This document shows positions 34,601 to 42,060 of a DNA stretch of 64,000 nt, piece by piece. The position numbers were made by a program, and so were the translations under genes. Numbering within the stretch: the first letter of the stretch is position 1; the number at the start of each line of letters is the position of its first letter. Source of the stretch: Kitasatospora cineracea (GTDB taxonomy: Bacteria > Actinomycetota > Actinomycetes > Streptomycetales > Streptomycetaceae). A model generated the notes under the pieces. That model made no database searches and was not told the DNA's origin. It worked only from the letters and a program-made list of their open reading frames with translations. The stretch lies in assembly GCF_003751605.1 (NCBI RefSeq), contig NZ_RJVJ01000001.1, forward strand, positions 5,518,001-5,582,000, read 5' to 3'.

Positions 34601-34868
34601 TGGCGACCGGCAGTCCGTCGAACAGCCGGGCGCCCAGCGCGGCCGTGCCGGTGTCGTCGGCGGACCGGGTGTCCAGCGCGTGGTCCGCGTTCAGCAGCAC
34701 CGTCACCCGGCCGCCGCCGTGCAGGTCGCGGCGCAGGCCCGCCTCGGCGACGGTGCGGTCGAAGGCCACCAGCGTGGTCAGCACCGTGGTGGCGGTCAGC
34801 ACCGTGAACAGCACGGCGGCTGCCAGCGACAGCCGCCCGCGCAGCCGGCGCAGCACAAAGCCCAGCAT
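31632..34868 (-). CDS. FtsX-like ABC permease (giant, 1078 residues)
   Basis: ATG 34868 is preceded by a G-rich ribosome site. Layout: N-terminal helix (about 13-33), large external domain (about 40-310), helices with interspersed loops (about 315-590), a second large external domain (about 595-955), and C-terminal FtsX helices (about 958-1060) ending in RNLAARLRFVEEK. It is larger than typical MacB/LolE subunits because both external domains are expanded. It is first in the operon with the second permease and ATPase. The gene starts 199 bases from the LacI gene end; the spacer has a 12-bp-like GGGCGGG repeat and no clear operator. Confidence 0.87.
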   Translation of the reverse strand: MLGFVLRRLRGRLSLAAAVLFTVLTATTVLTTLVAFDRTVAEAGLRRDLHGGGRVTVLLNADHALDTRSADDTGTAALGARLFDGLPVATRTLARSRAYGLPGPAAAKAREADLTVLAALDHGEVRLTAGQWPTAEAAPAGPGTAGTVQVAVPGSALPRLGLSADALPAQVVLADRYGGLPLTVRVTGVYQATDRDAPYWRLDPLGGREIQVRGFTTYGPMLVDDGVFTSGLLPQGSRGALLTADFTTADRARVERVGELATHLPELLKQAGPGFQSQTELPALLAELRSATLVTESSLLIGALQLSVLAGAALLLVVHLVAERQLREDALLTARGATRRRLAAWTALEALLLALPAALLAPLLAGPLLRLLTGYGPLAGLPLAHTDTAVRWPAAALCALACVLVSALPAVLRRDGERLVTRRQAVVGTVVRSGADLTLLALAVIAYQQLSARTGGLSVDSGGRLGIDPVLVAAPTLALCAGTLLVLRVLPFAARLGARVAARGRGLGAALGGWQLARRPGRANGPVLLLALAVATGVLAIGQHTAWRDSQRDQADFAAAGGLRIQASALPPIGQGGRYAALPGGDRLLPVARVDQSLPGDRQGRILLTDTARAGAELHVRADLFDHRPAGELFAPLAEPLPVGVPLPGRPARIDLSLRIQVAGGVDESRYTPQPPDLWLQLRDGFGALHRVLVPQLPLRGELTASVDLGALTAAPLGSIAQPLTLAGLGLTYPSGWNEDHSELTVRRIAVADSAAGAAVPVQVPAGAWSVQASAGAPVQVADGSGPDRLLTVVYSPGEGDTSSARALLLPPGTAPSGLEVKGLATRDYLTAVGARVGDLIKVQLSNTSVPVRITGAVGVLPVYGSTALLLDLAGTGRWLGDRGFDAPTVTEWWLPAAGPGDRTPAEAAAALRAGPTAQQVTLREEDAAARLGDPLSAAPQSALAALALAAAVLAAIGFTAASAASASERAGESAVLLALGTPRRLLNRSAAVERLVLVGIGTGVGLLLGTLLVHLVVPLVVLTPAARPPVPDVLVGLPPGQVLALALGAAALPLLSAFLFGGRRRNLAARLRFVEEK

Positions 34869-35067
34869 CTTCCCGTCCCCCCGTTCCGGCCCGGTGCACC
34901 GGATAGCGGACGACTTTGTCAGAGTCGAACGGAAATCGGAAGTGTCCGGTACGAAACATCTGCGGTGCACGCACCGTCAGGAGCGTTCCGGGCGGGACCG
35001 GGCGGGATCGGGAGGGTGCGGGCGGGCCCGGGCGGGTGCAGGCGGGCCCGGGAGGGTGCGGGCGGGC

Positions 35068-36114
35068 TCAGGCCGAGCCGCGGACCACCAGTTCGGTCGG
35101 CAGGATCACCGTCGGGGCCTCCTCGCCGGCGATCCGGGCGAGCAGCAGGCGGACCATCTCGGCGGAGATCCGGTCCCAGGGCTGGCGGATGGTGGTCAGC
35201 GGGGGACGGGTGCCCAGGGCGACCGGGGAGTCGTCGAAACCGCCCACCGCGACGTCCTCGGGCACCCGGCGGCCGGCGTGCCCGAGAGCGGACAGCGCGC
35301 CGTCCGCCATCAGGTCGGAGGCCACGAACACTGCGTCCAACTCCGGCTCACGCAGCAGGAGTTCGCGCATCGCGGCCTCCCCGCCGGCCCGGCTGTAGTC
35401 GCCGGCCGCGATCAGCCGCTCGTCGACCGGCAGGCCGTACTCGGCGAGCACCTCGCGGTAGCCGGACAGCCGCTCCACGCCGCCCGGGGTGTCCTGCGGA
35501 CCCGCGATGGTGGCGACCTTGGTGCGGCCGGACTCCAGCAGGTGGCGCACCAGGTCCTTGGCGCCCTCCCGGTCGTCCGCCGCCACGTACGGGACCCGGC
35601 CGCGCTGGCCCAGCGGGCGGCCGCAGCACACCATCGGGATGTCCGCCTCGCGCAGGTGCTCGATCATCGGGTTGCCCCGGTGCGAGGAGACCAGCAGCAC
35701 CCCGTCCACGTGGCCCGCCGCCAGGTAGCGGGTGACCCGGCGGCGCTCCGCGTCGTCGCCCGCCGTCATCAGCAGCAGCGGGATGTCGTGCTCGGCCAGC
35801 GCCGCCGTGCAACCGCGCAGCAGGGTGGTGAAGTTGGGGTCCTCGAAGAACCGCTCCTGCGGCTCGGTCAGCAGGAACGCCACCGAGCCGGAGCGCTGGG
35901 TCACCAGGCTGCGGGCCGCCCGGTTCACCACGTACCCGAGCTCGGCGATCGCCGCCTCCACCGCCTGCTGCGAGGCCGGGCTGACGTTGTGCCCGCCCTG
36001 GAGAACCCGGGACACCGTGCCCCGCGAGACGCCCGCCACCGCGGCGACGTCGTGGATGGTCGGCGGGCGCTTCGGCCGTCCGGCCGCCCGGCCGCGGGGC
36101 GCTGGTTCCGTCAT
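35068..36114 (-). CDS. LacI family transcriptional regulator
   Basis: A 348-residue LacI/GalR repressor from ATG 36114. The HTH and hinge are clear at about 18-65: PTIHDVAAVAGVSRGTVSRVL and NRAARSLVTQRSG. The periplasmic-binding-like sensor fills the rest, with conserved VFVASDLMADGALSAL and GFDDSPVALGTRPPLTTIRQP. It is the last gene of a transporter locus and lies 54 bases after the second permease. The two identical TGTGCACGTTCACA sites in the control region upstream of the transporter and beta-galactosidase genes are its likely targets. The inducer is probably a galactoside. Confidence 0.92.
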   Translation of the reverse strand: MTEPAPRGRAAGRPKRPPTIHDVAAVAGVSRGTVSRVLQGGHNVSPASQQAVEAAIAELGYVVNRAARSLVTQRSGSVAFLLTEPQERFFEDPNFTTLLRGCTAALAEHDIPLLLMTAGDDAERRRVTRYLAAGHVDGVLLVSSHRGNPMIEHLREADIPMVCCGRPLGQRGRVPYVAADDREGAKDLVRHLLESGRTKVATIAGPQDTPGGVERLSGYREVLAEYGLPVDERLIAAGDYSRAGGEAAMRELLLREPELDAVFVASDLMADGALSALGHAGRRVPEDVAVGGFDDSPVALGTRPPLTTIRQPWDRISAEMVRLLLARIAGEEAPTVILPTELVVRGSA

Positions 36115-36168
36115 CGGGATGCAGGTCCTTGCAGATCGAGGTGTCGGGGTCACTGTAGTGGCGGCCCG

Positions 36169-37065
36169 TCAGGACTTCACGGCGCCGGACAGCAGGTCGA
36201 CCCGCCAGTACCGCTGCATGCCCAGGAACAGGGCGATCAGCGGCAGGATCGACAGCAGCGCGCCGGTGATCACCAGGGTGTACAGGGCCGGCTCGTTCGC
36301 GCCCTGCTGGAGCAGCGAGTACAGGCCCACCGTGACCGGGAACTTGTGGTCGTCGCCGAGCATGATGTACGGCAGCAGGAAGTTGTTCCAGATCGCCACG
36401 AACTGGAACAGGAACACCGTCACCAGCCCCGGCACCATCATCGGCAGCGCCACGCTCCGGAACAGCCGCCACTCCCGCGCCCCGTCCACCCGGGCCGCCT
36501 CCACCACCTCGTCCGGGATCGCCGCCTCCGCGTAGATCCGGGACAGGTAGATGCCGTACGGGGACAGGATGCTGGGCAGCAGCACCGACCAGTAGCTGTC
36601 CGCCAGGCCCGCCTTCGACATCAGCAGGTACTGCGGCACCGCCAGCGTGATCGGCGGCATCAGCACGCCCGCCAGCAGCACGTTGAAGACCGTCGAGCGG
36701 CCCCGGAAGCGGTACTTGGCCAGCGCGTAGCCCGTCAGGCCGGACACCGCCGCCGACAGCAGCGCGCCCGCGCCCGCGTACAGCGCCGAGTTGGCCATCC
36801 ACTGCCAGTACACGCCGCCCCGGTACGAGGACAGCTCGGTCAGGTTGTCCCAGAAGCCGGTGCCCGGCGCGTAGGTGAAGGTGGTGAACAGCTCCTGGCG
36901 GCTCTTGGTCGCCGCCGTCACCACCCACACCACCGGCACCAGGCAGTACACCGCGCCCAGCAGCAGGAGCAGGGTCGGCGTCCAGGCGGTGCGGCGCGGT
37001 GCGGACGCCTTCGGGGGCAGCGCGGGGGCGGTCCGGCGGGGGGCCGCAGCGGTGGTGGTACTCAT
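36169..37065 (-). CDS. Sugar ABC transporter permease (MalG type)
   Basis: A 298-residue permease. ATG 37065 is preceded by GGAGG and nearly touches the previous stop (TGA-G-ATG), so it is translationally coupled. Six membrane segments are visible, and the EAA loop reads EAARVDGAREWRLFRSVALPM (landmarks EAARVDGA and ALPM). The Arg/Pro/Ala-rich first 30 residues are cytoplasmic. It is the second permease of a carbohydrate uptake (CUT1) importer with the substrate-binding protein upstream. The ATPase is not encoded here, so a shared MsiK-like ATPase is likely, as known in Streptomyces. Confidence 0.93.
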   Translation of the reverse strand: MSTTTAAAPRRTAPALPPKASAPRRTAWTPTLLLLLGAVYCLVPVVWVVTAATKSRQELFTTFTYAPGTGFWDNLTELSSYRGGVYWQWMANSALYAGAGALLSAAVSGLTGYALAKYRFRGRSTVFNVLLAGVLMPPITLAVPQYLLMSKAGLADSYWSVLLPSILSPYGIYLSRIYAEAAIPDEVVEAARVDGAREWRLFRSVALPMMVPGLVTVFLFQFVAIWNNFLLPYIMLGDDHKFPVTVGLYSLLQQGANEPALYTLVITGALLSILPLIALFLGMQRYWRVDLLSGAVKS

Positions 37066-37066
37066 C

Positions 37067-37996
37067 TCAACTGCCTCCGTTGGCACGCTTGTTGACCAGC
37101 TTCAGGAACCCGAAGGAGAGCAGCAGGGTGGCCGCCGCGATCACCACGGAGGTGGCCGCCGCCGAGTAGATGTTGCCCTGCACGAACGCGTCCCGGTACA
37201 CCTTCATCAGCGGCGACCAGGTCGAACTCATCGAGTTCGTCAGCGGCTTGAGCGTCATCGGCTCGGCGAACACCTGGAGCGTGGCGATCATCGAGAAGAA
37301 GAAGGTCAGCACCAGCGACGGCGCCACCATCGGGATCTTGATCCGCAGTGCGACCTGCAGCTCCGAGCAGCCGTCCAGCCGGGCCGCCTCGTACAGCTCG
37401 GCCGGCAGCGCCCGCAGCGAGGTGTAGATCACGATCATGTTGAAGCCGGTGCCGCCCCACACCGCGATGTTCGCCATCGCCAGGTACAGCCCGCCGCCGT
37501 GCAGCAGGTCCGGGCCGCTCATCCCGGCCCGGGTCAGCAGGTAGTAGCCCGGACTGACCTGCGGCAGGTACAGGAACCCCCACAGGGTCGACGCCACGAT
37601 GCCCGGCACCGCGTACGGCAGGAAGATCACCAGCCGGGAGAACGCCCCGAACCGCACCCGCGGCACGTCCAGCAGCAGCGCGAAGAACAGCGCCGCGCCC
37701 AGCATCGTCGGCACCAGCAGCGCCCCGTACAGCAGCACCCGGCCGGAGCCCGCCAGCAGCTCCGAGTCGGCCAGCGCGGAGGTGTAGTTGGACAGCCCCG
37801 CCCACACCTCGGTGCGGGCGTGCGACCCCAGGCCGAGGCCCTTCACCCGGGTGGCGCGCAGGCTCAGGTACACCGCGAAGCCGATCGGCAGCGCGAAGAA
37901 CAGCGTGAACAGCAGGGTCGCCGGGCCGAGGAACCCGTACGGCGCGAGCGAACCGCGGCGCCGGAGGGCGCGGCGGGGCGGGGGAGGGGAGGCCAT
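37067..37996 (-). CDS. Sugar ABC transporter permease (MalF type)
   Basis: A 309-residue permease from ATG 37996. It has six membrane segments and the EAA loop YEAARLDGCSELQVALRIKIPM (landmarks YEAARLDG and KIPM). The N-terminus is short and basic, as in CUT1-family MalF subunits of Gram-positive bacteria. It follows the binding-protein gene by 113 bases, a gap that contains a stable hairpin, and directly precedes the MalG-type gene. Confidence 0.93.
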   Translation of the reverse strand: MASPPPPRRALRRRGSLAPYGFLGPATLLFTLFFALPIGFAVYLSLRATRVKGLGLGSHARTEVWAGLSNYTSALADSELLAGSGRVLLYGALLVPTMLGAALFFALLLDVPRVRFGAFSRLVIFLPYAVPGIVASTLWGFLYLPQVSPGYYLLTRAGMSGPDLLHGGGLYLAMANIAVWGGTGFNMIVIYTSLRALPAELYEAARLDGCSELQVALRIKIPMVAPSLVLTFFFSMIATLQVFAEPMTLKPLTNSMSSTWSPLMKVYRDAFVQGNIYSAAATSVVIAAATLLLSFGFLKLVNKRANGGS

Positions 37997-38034
37997 GGCG
38001 GCTCCTAAGGGACCGGAGGGGCGGGGGAGGGTGT

Positions 38035-38068
38035 CCCGGTCCGCCGCCGGGCGGGGCGGCGGACCGGG
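38035..38068 (-). terminator. Intercistronic hairpin between binding protein and permeases
   Basis: A perfect 14-bp stem (CCCGGTCCGCCGCC at 38035-38048, complement 38055-38068) with a six-base loop lies between the binding-protein stop and the permease start. Such hairpins commonly cause partial termination or stabilise the upstream message, so binding protein exceeds permease. Confidence 0.65.
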
Positions 38069-38109
38069 GGTTCGAGCGGGGGCGGGCGGAGGGGCCCGGT
38101 GCTGAGAGG

Positions 38110-39432
38110 TCAGCCGACCTTGAAGCCGTTCTTCTTCAGGTCCTCGACGGTGGACTGCTGCATCGTCGACAGCGCCGCGCCGAAGTCGCCCTTGTCCTGC
38201 GCCGCCTTGCCGAAGGCGTCCTTGAACGCCGAGTACGCCACGTTCACGTTCGGGCCCCAGGCGGCCGGGGCGGTGCCCTTGGCGATCTCCGCGGCCTTGG
38301 CGTAGAAGTCCGGCTGGTTCGGGAAGAACTCCGGAGCGGCCGACAGCAGGCTGCCGGTCTGGGCCGAGGTCGCCGCCGGGTAGATGTTGACCTGCTGCAC
38401 CAGCGCGGCCAGCGCCTGCGGGTCGGTGTTCAGCCAGGTGGCGAACTTCGCGGCCGCGTCGGCATGCCCGGACTTCACGGCGCCGGTGGTCACGCCGGTG
38501 GCCGAGCCGCCCCAGCTGCCCGTCACCGAGGCGCCCGACTCCCACTGCGGCAGCGGGGCCACCGCCCACTTGCCCTTGGTGTCCGGCGCCGAGCTGGTCA
38601 GCACGCCCGGCGCCCAGACCGCCGAGACCCAGCCGATCTGGGTGCCATCGTTGAGCGCCTTGCTCCAGGCCGGGGTGTACATCGGCTGGTTGTCGACCGA
38701 GCCGTCCTTGACCAGGCCGGACCAGAAGTCGGCGACCTTCTTGGTGGCGGCGTCGTCGATCGCCACCTTCCAGCTCTCGCCCGCGGCGGTCCACCACTTC
38801 GCGCCGGCCTGCTGGGCCAGGCCCGCGAACAGGCCCGGGTCGTTGGCGGAGAAAGTGGTCAGCGCCTTGTCCGGGGCCTTCTGCTTCAGCGCGCGGGCGG
38901 TGGCGGCGAACTCGTCCCAGGTGGTGGGGACCTTCAGGCCGTACTGCTCGAACAGGTCCTGCCGGTAGTAGAAGGCCAGCGGCGCGGTGTCCTCGGGGAT
39001 CGCGTACACCGCGTCCGAGCCGAGCGTGACCTGCTTCCACACGCCGTCCGCGAACTGCGGCTTCGCGCCGCCCGCCTGCTTGGCGATGTCGGCCAGCACG
39101 TCGTTGGAGACCAGCGTCGGCAGCGCCTGGTACTCGGCCTGGATCAGGTCCGGGGCGTTGCCGGCCTTCGCGGCGGTGATGGTCTTGGTGACCAGGTCGT
39201 CGCCGCCGGCCTGCTTGAGCACGCTGACCTGGATGTCCGGGTGCGCCTGGTTCCAGACCTCGGCGACCTTGTCCATGTTCGGCGCCCAGGACCAGAAGGT
39301 CAGCTTCACCGGACCGGAGGCCGCCCCGGCGGAGCCGTCGGCACCACCGGAACCGCCGTCGGACGAGCACGCGGACAGCACGAGCGTGCCGCACAGGGCG
39401 GCGGCCGCGGCGAGGGCGAGGCGACGGTGCAT
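38110..39432 (-). CDS. Sugar ABC transporter substrate-binding lipoprotein
   Basis: A 440-residue extracellular binding protein from ATG 39432, with signal peptide and lipobox LSAC22 followed by a Ser/Gly-rich linker. The body has the type I sugar-binding-protein layout (family 1, MalE-like): KLTFWSWAPNM, the LIQAEYQALPTLV block, and GSWGGSATGVTTGAVKSGHADAAAKF regions. With two permeases, a LacI regulator and a GH42 beta-galactosidase it most likely captures lactose, galactosides or galacto-oligosaccharides. The gene is the first of the leftward operon, after an operator. Confidence 0.93.
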   Translation of the reverse strand: MHRRLALAAAAALCGTLVLSACSSDGGSGGADGSAGAASGPVKLTFWSWAPNMDKVAEVWNQAHPDIQVSVLKQAGGDDLVTKTITAAKAGNAPDLIQAEYQALPTLVSNDVLADIAKQAGGAKPQFADGVWKQVTLGSDAVYAIPEDTAPLAFYYRQDLFEQYGLKVPTTWDEFAATARALKQKAPDKALTTFSANDPGLFAGLAQQAGAKWWTAAGESWKVAIDDAATKKVADFWSGLVKDGSVDNQPMYTPAWSKALNDGTQIGWVSAVWAPGVLTSSAPDTKGKWAVAPLPQWESGASVTGSWGGSATGVTTGAVKSGHADAAAKFATWLNTDPQALAALVQQVNIYPAATSAQTGSLLSAAPEFFPNQPDFYAKAAEIAKGTAPAAWGPNVNVAYSAFKDAFGKAAQDKGDFGAALSTMQQSTVEDLKKNGFKVG

Positions 39433-39564
39433 GGATCCTCCCGGGGATCACGGAATGTCGAGTGAGGGGCCGGGCGTCGGCCGCCGGGCGAGGGGGTGCG
39501 CGGCGGCCCGCCCGGGGGAGCGGTGCCTGCGACGAAGCGGCCGGTGAGAGGCCCGGTCCGCTGC

Positions 39565-39578
39565 TGTGCACGTTCACA
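39565..39578. promoter_or_regulatory. LacI-type operator, copy 1 (transporter side)
   Basis: TGTGCACGTTCACA, a near-palindrome with TGTG/CACA arms and ACGT core, about 130 bases before the binding-protein gene. An identical copy lies exactly 100 bases away. It is a likely site for the LacI repressor at 35.1 kb. Confidence 0.78.
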
Positions 39579-39664
39579 GTACGGAAACCCGGGAGACACT
39601 TGTCAATCCCTGAGGTCGTACGGTTATCTGGGCGAGACAAAGCGACACCCGGGACCGATTAGGG

Positions 39665-39678
39665 TGTGCACGTTCACA
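39665..39678. promoter_or_regulatory. LacI-type operator, copy 2 (beta-galactosidase side)
   Basis: Second identical TGTGCACGTTCACA, 22 bases before the beta-galactosidase start. The 100-bp spacing would place the two sites about 9.5 helical turns apart. A GATTAGGGT word just upstream may include a -10 element. Confidence 0.78.
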
Positions 39679-39700
39679 GTTCTTCGCGATGGAGCCCCCC

Positions 39701-41722
39701 ATGGATCACCCGCGGTACCCCCGCCCGCTCGGACTCGACCCGCTCGCCTACGGCGGCGACTACAACCCCGAGCAGTGGCCCGAGGAGGTCTGGGCCGAGG
39801 ACGTCCGGCTGATGCGCGAAGCCGGGGTCACCATGGTGAGCGTCGGGATCTTCTCCTGGGCCCTGCTCGAACCCGAGCGCGGCCAGTACGAGTTCGGCTG
39901 GCTCGACCGCCTGCTCGACCTGCTGCACGCCCACGGCATCCGGGCCGACCTGGCCACCCCCACCGTCGTCCCGCCCGCCTGGTTCTACCGCGACCACCCC
40001 GACGCGCTCCCCGTCACCCGCGAGGGCACCCGCTACGCGTTCGGCTCCCGCGGTGCGATCTGCCACAGCTCGCCCGCCTACCAGCACGCCGCCGCCACCA
40101 TCACCGAACAGCTCGCCCGCCGCTACGGCACCCACCCCGCCGTCGCCCTGTGGCACGTCCACAACGAGTACGGCGTCCCGGTCAGCGACTGCTACTGCGA
40201 CGAGTCGGCCGCCCACTTCCGGCGCTGGCTGGGCGAGCGCTACGGCACCCTCAAGGAGCTCAACTCCGCCTGGGGCACCGCGTTCTGGGGCCAGCGCTAC
40301 ACCCGCTGGGACGACATCCAGCCGCCCCGGCTCACCCCCACCGCGGGCAACCCCGCCCAGCAGCTCGACTACGCCCGGTTCACCAACGACGCGGTCCTCG
40401 CCAACTTCAAGCGCGAGCGCGACCTGCTGCACCGCCTCGCCCCCGGCATCCCGGTCACCACCAACTTCATGACCGCGCTCAGCCAGTGCCAGTCCATGGA
40501 CTACTGGGCCTGGGGCCGCGAGGTCGACCTGGTCGCCAACGACCACTACCTGGTCGCCGAGGACCCGCGCAGCCAGATCAACCTCGCCATGGCCGCCGAC
40601 CTCACCCGCTCGGTCGCCGGCGGCCGCCCCTGGCTGCTGCTCGAACACTCCACCGGCGCCGTCAACTGGCAGCCCCGCAACCTCGTCAAGCGCCCCGGCG
40701 AACTCGCCCGCAACAGCCTCGCGCACGTCGCCCGCGGCTCCGAGGGCGCGATGTTCTTCCAGTGGCGGGCCTCCCGCTCCGGCGCCGAGAAGTTCCACTC
40801 CGCGATGCTCCCGCACGCCGGCACCAGCAGCCGGATCTGGCGCGAAGTCGTCGCGCTCGGACAGGAGTTGGGCAAGCTCGCGGAGATCCGCGACAGCCTG
40901 GTGCAGGCCGACGCCGCGATGCTCTGGGACTGGGAGTCCTGGTGGGCGCAGCGCCTCGAGTGGCGCCCCAGCGTCGACCTCGACGCCCGCGAACGCGCCG
41001 AAGCCTGGTACACCGCGAGCTGGGACGCCCACCTCACCGTCGACTTCGCCCACCCCGAAGCCGAGTTGAGCCGCTACCCGCTGGTCGTCGCCCCCGCCCT
41101 CTACCTCACCACCGAGGCCGCCGCCCGCAACCTGCGCCAGTACGTCGAGAACGGCGGCACCCTGGTCGTCTCCTGCTTCTCCGGCATCGTCGACGAGCAC
41201 GACACCGTCCACCCCGGCCCGCACCCCGGCGCGCTGCGCGAGGTCCTCGGCCTCACCGTCGAGGAGTTCGCCCCGCTGCGGGCCGGCGCCGCCGTCCGGC
41301 TGGAGGGCGACGGGCAGCCGCCGCTGCGGGCCGAGGCGTGGACCGAGTTCGTGCGGCCCGAAGGCGCCGAGACGCTCTGGCACTACGCCGACGGCCCCAC
41401 CACCGGAGGACCCGCCGTCACCCGGCACGCCCTCGGCTCGGGCCGGGCCTGGTACGTCTCCGCCCGCCTCGACGGCGACGGACTGGCCCGGGTGCTGCGC
41501 GCCGCCGCCGCCGAGGCCGGCCTGCCCGAACGCCGGCTCCCGCACGACCTCGAGGTGGTCGAACGGGTCGGCGAGCACGGCCGGTACCTCTTCGCCGTCA
41601 ACCACGGCGCCGCCGCCGCGGACCTCCCACTGGCCGGGCCCGGCACCGAACTCCTCACCGGGGCGGACGTCCGGGACGTGCTCGCGGTGCCCGCGGGGGA
41701 GACCCGGGTCGTCCGGTACTGA
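39701..41722 (+). CDS. GH42 beta-galactosidase
   Basis: A 673-residue GH42 enzyme, the usual length. I start at ATG 39701 with GGAG six bases upstream; ATG 39689 would overlap that site. The acid/base is E156 in WHVHNE156YG and the nucleophile is E315 in WLLLE315HSTG. Cys164 and Cys166 in SDCYCDE correspond to the family's zinc cluster. No signal peptide, so it hydrolyses beta-galactosides taken up by the adjacent transporter. A-, trimerisation and C-terminal beta domains follow in order. It is divergent from the transporter operon and shares its operator. Confidence 0.94.
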   Translation: MDHPRYPRPLGLDPLAYGGDYNPEQWPEEVWAEDVRLMREAGVTMVSVGIFSWALLEPERGQYEFGWLDRLLDLLHAHGIRADLATPTVVPPAWFYRDHPDALPVTREGTRYAFGSRGAICHSSPAYQHAAATITEQLARRYGTHPAVALWHVHNEYGVPVSDCYCDESAAHFRRWLGERYGTLKELNSAWGTAFWGQRYTRWDDIQPPRLTPTAGNPAQQLDYARFTNDAVLANFKRERDLLHRLAPGIPVTTNFMTALSQCQSMDYWAWGREVDLVANDHYLVAEDPRSQINLAMAADLTRSVAGGRPWLLLEHSTGAVNWQPRNLVKRPGELARNSLAHVARGSEGAMFFQWRASRSGAEKFHSAMLPHAGTSSRIWREVVALGQELGKLAEIRDSLVQADAAMLWDWESWWAQRLEWRPSVDLDARERAEAWYTASWDAHLTVDFAHPEAELSRYPLVVAPALYLTTEAAARNLRQYVENGGTLVVSCFSGIVDEHDTVHPGPHPGALREVLGLTVEEFAPLRAGAAVRLEGDGQPPLRAEAWTEFVRPEGAETLWHYADGPTTGGPAVTRHALGSGRAWYVSARLDGDGLARVLRAAAAEAGLPERRLPHDLEVVERVGEHGRYLFAVNHGAAAADLPLAGPGTELLTGADVRDVLAVPAGETRVVRY

Positions 41723-42060
41723 CGCGCGGGGCCCGGATCTGTAACGGGCGGGCCTTCGGGCAGGTCTTCGGACGGGCCTTCAGGTGGGTCTTCGGACGGG
41801 TCTTCGGACGGGTCTTCGGACGGGTCTTCGGACGGGCCTTCAGGCGGGCCCGAGACGGGCACCAGGTCGGGCCGAGTCCGGGCCGAGGTCGGCTCAAGGC
41901 CGGCGGGGCGGGCCGGGTGCGGGCCGGATGCGTCGGGAAACCGGGTACGGCGGCGCAAGGTGACAGGTACAGTCCGAAACGATCATCCGGCCGGGCCGTC
42001 CGAACAGGGCGGTCCGGCCGGTGCACCGAGGACCACCCCCTGCACCGGAGAGGCCACCTG
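41723..42060. repeat. 338-bp spacer with 12-bp GGGTCTTCGGAC minisatellite
   Basis: Between the beta-galactosidase and P450 genes. From about 41749 to 41850 a 12-bp unit, GGGTCTTCGGAC, is repeated about eight times, with variants GGGCCTTCAGGC. The unit keeps all frames open in part, so long shadow frames arise that are not genes. The remaining 200 bases before the P450 should hold its promoter; a short AT-richer stretch is at 41965-41985. Confidence 0.85.

Noticed and set aside
41749..41850. Possible CRISPR array
   Set aside because: Units are 12 bp and directly adjacent without unique spacers; no cas genes are present. It is a minisatellite. The same applies to the other tandem arrays.
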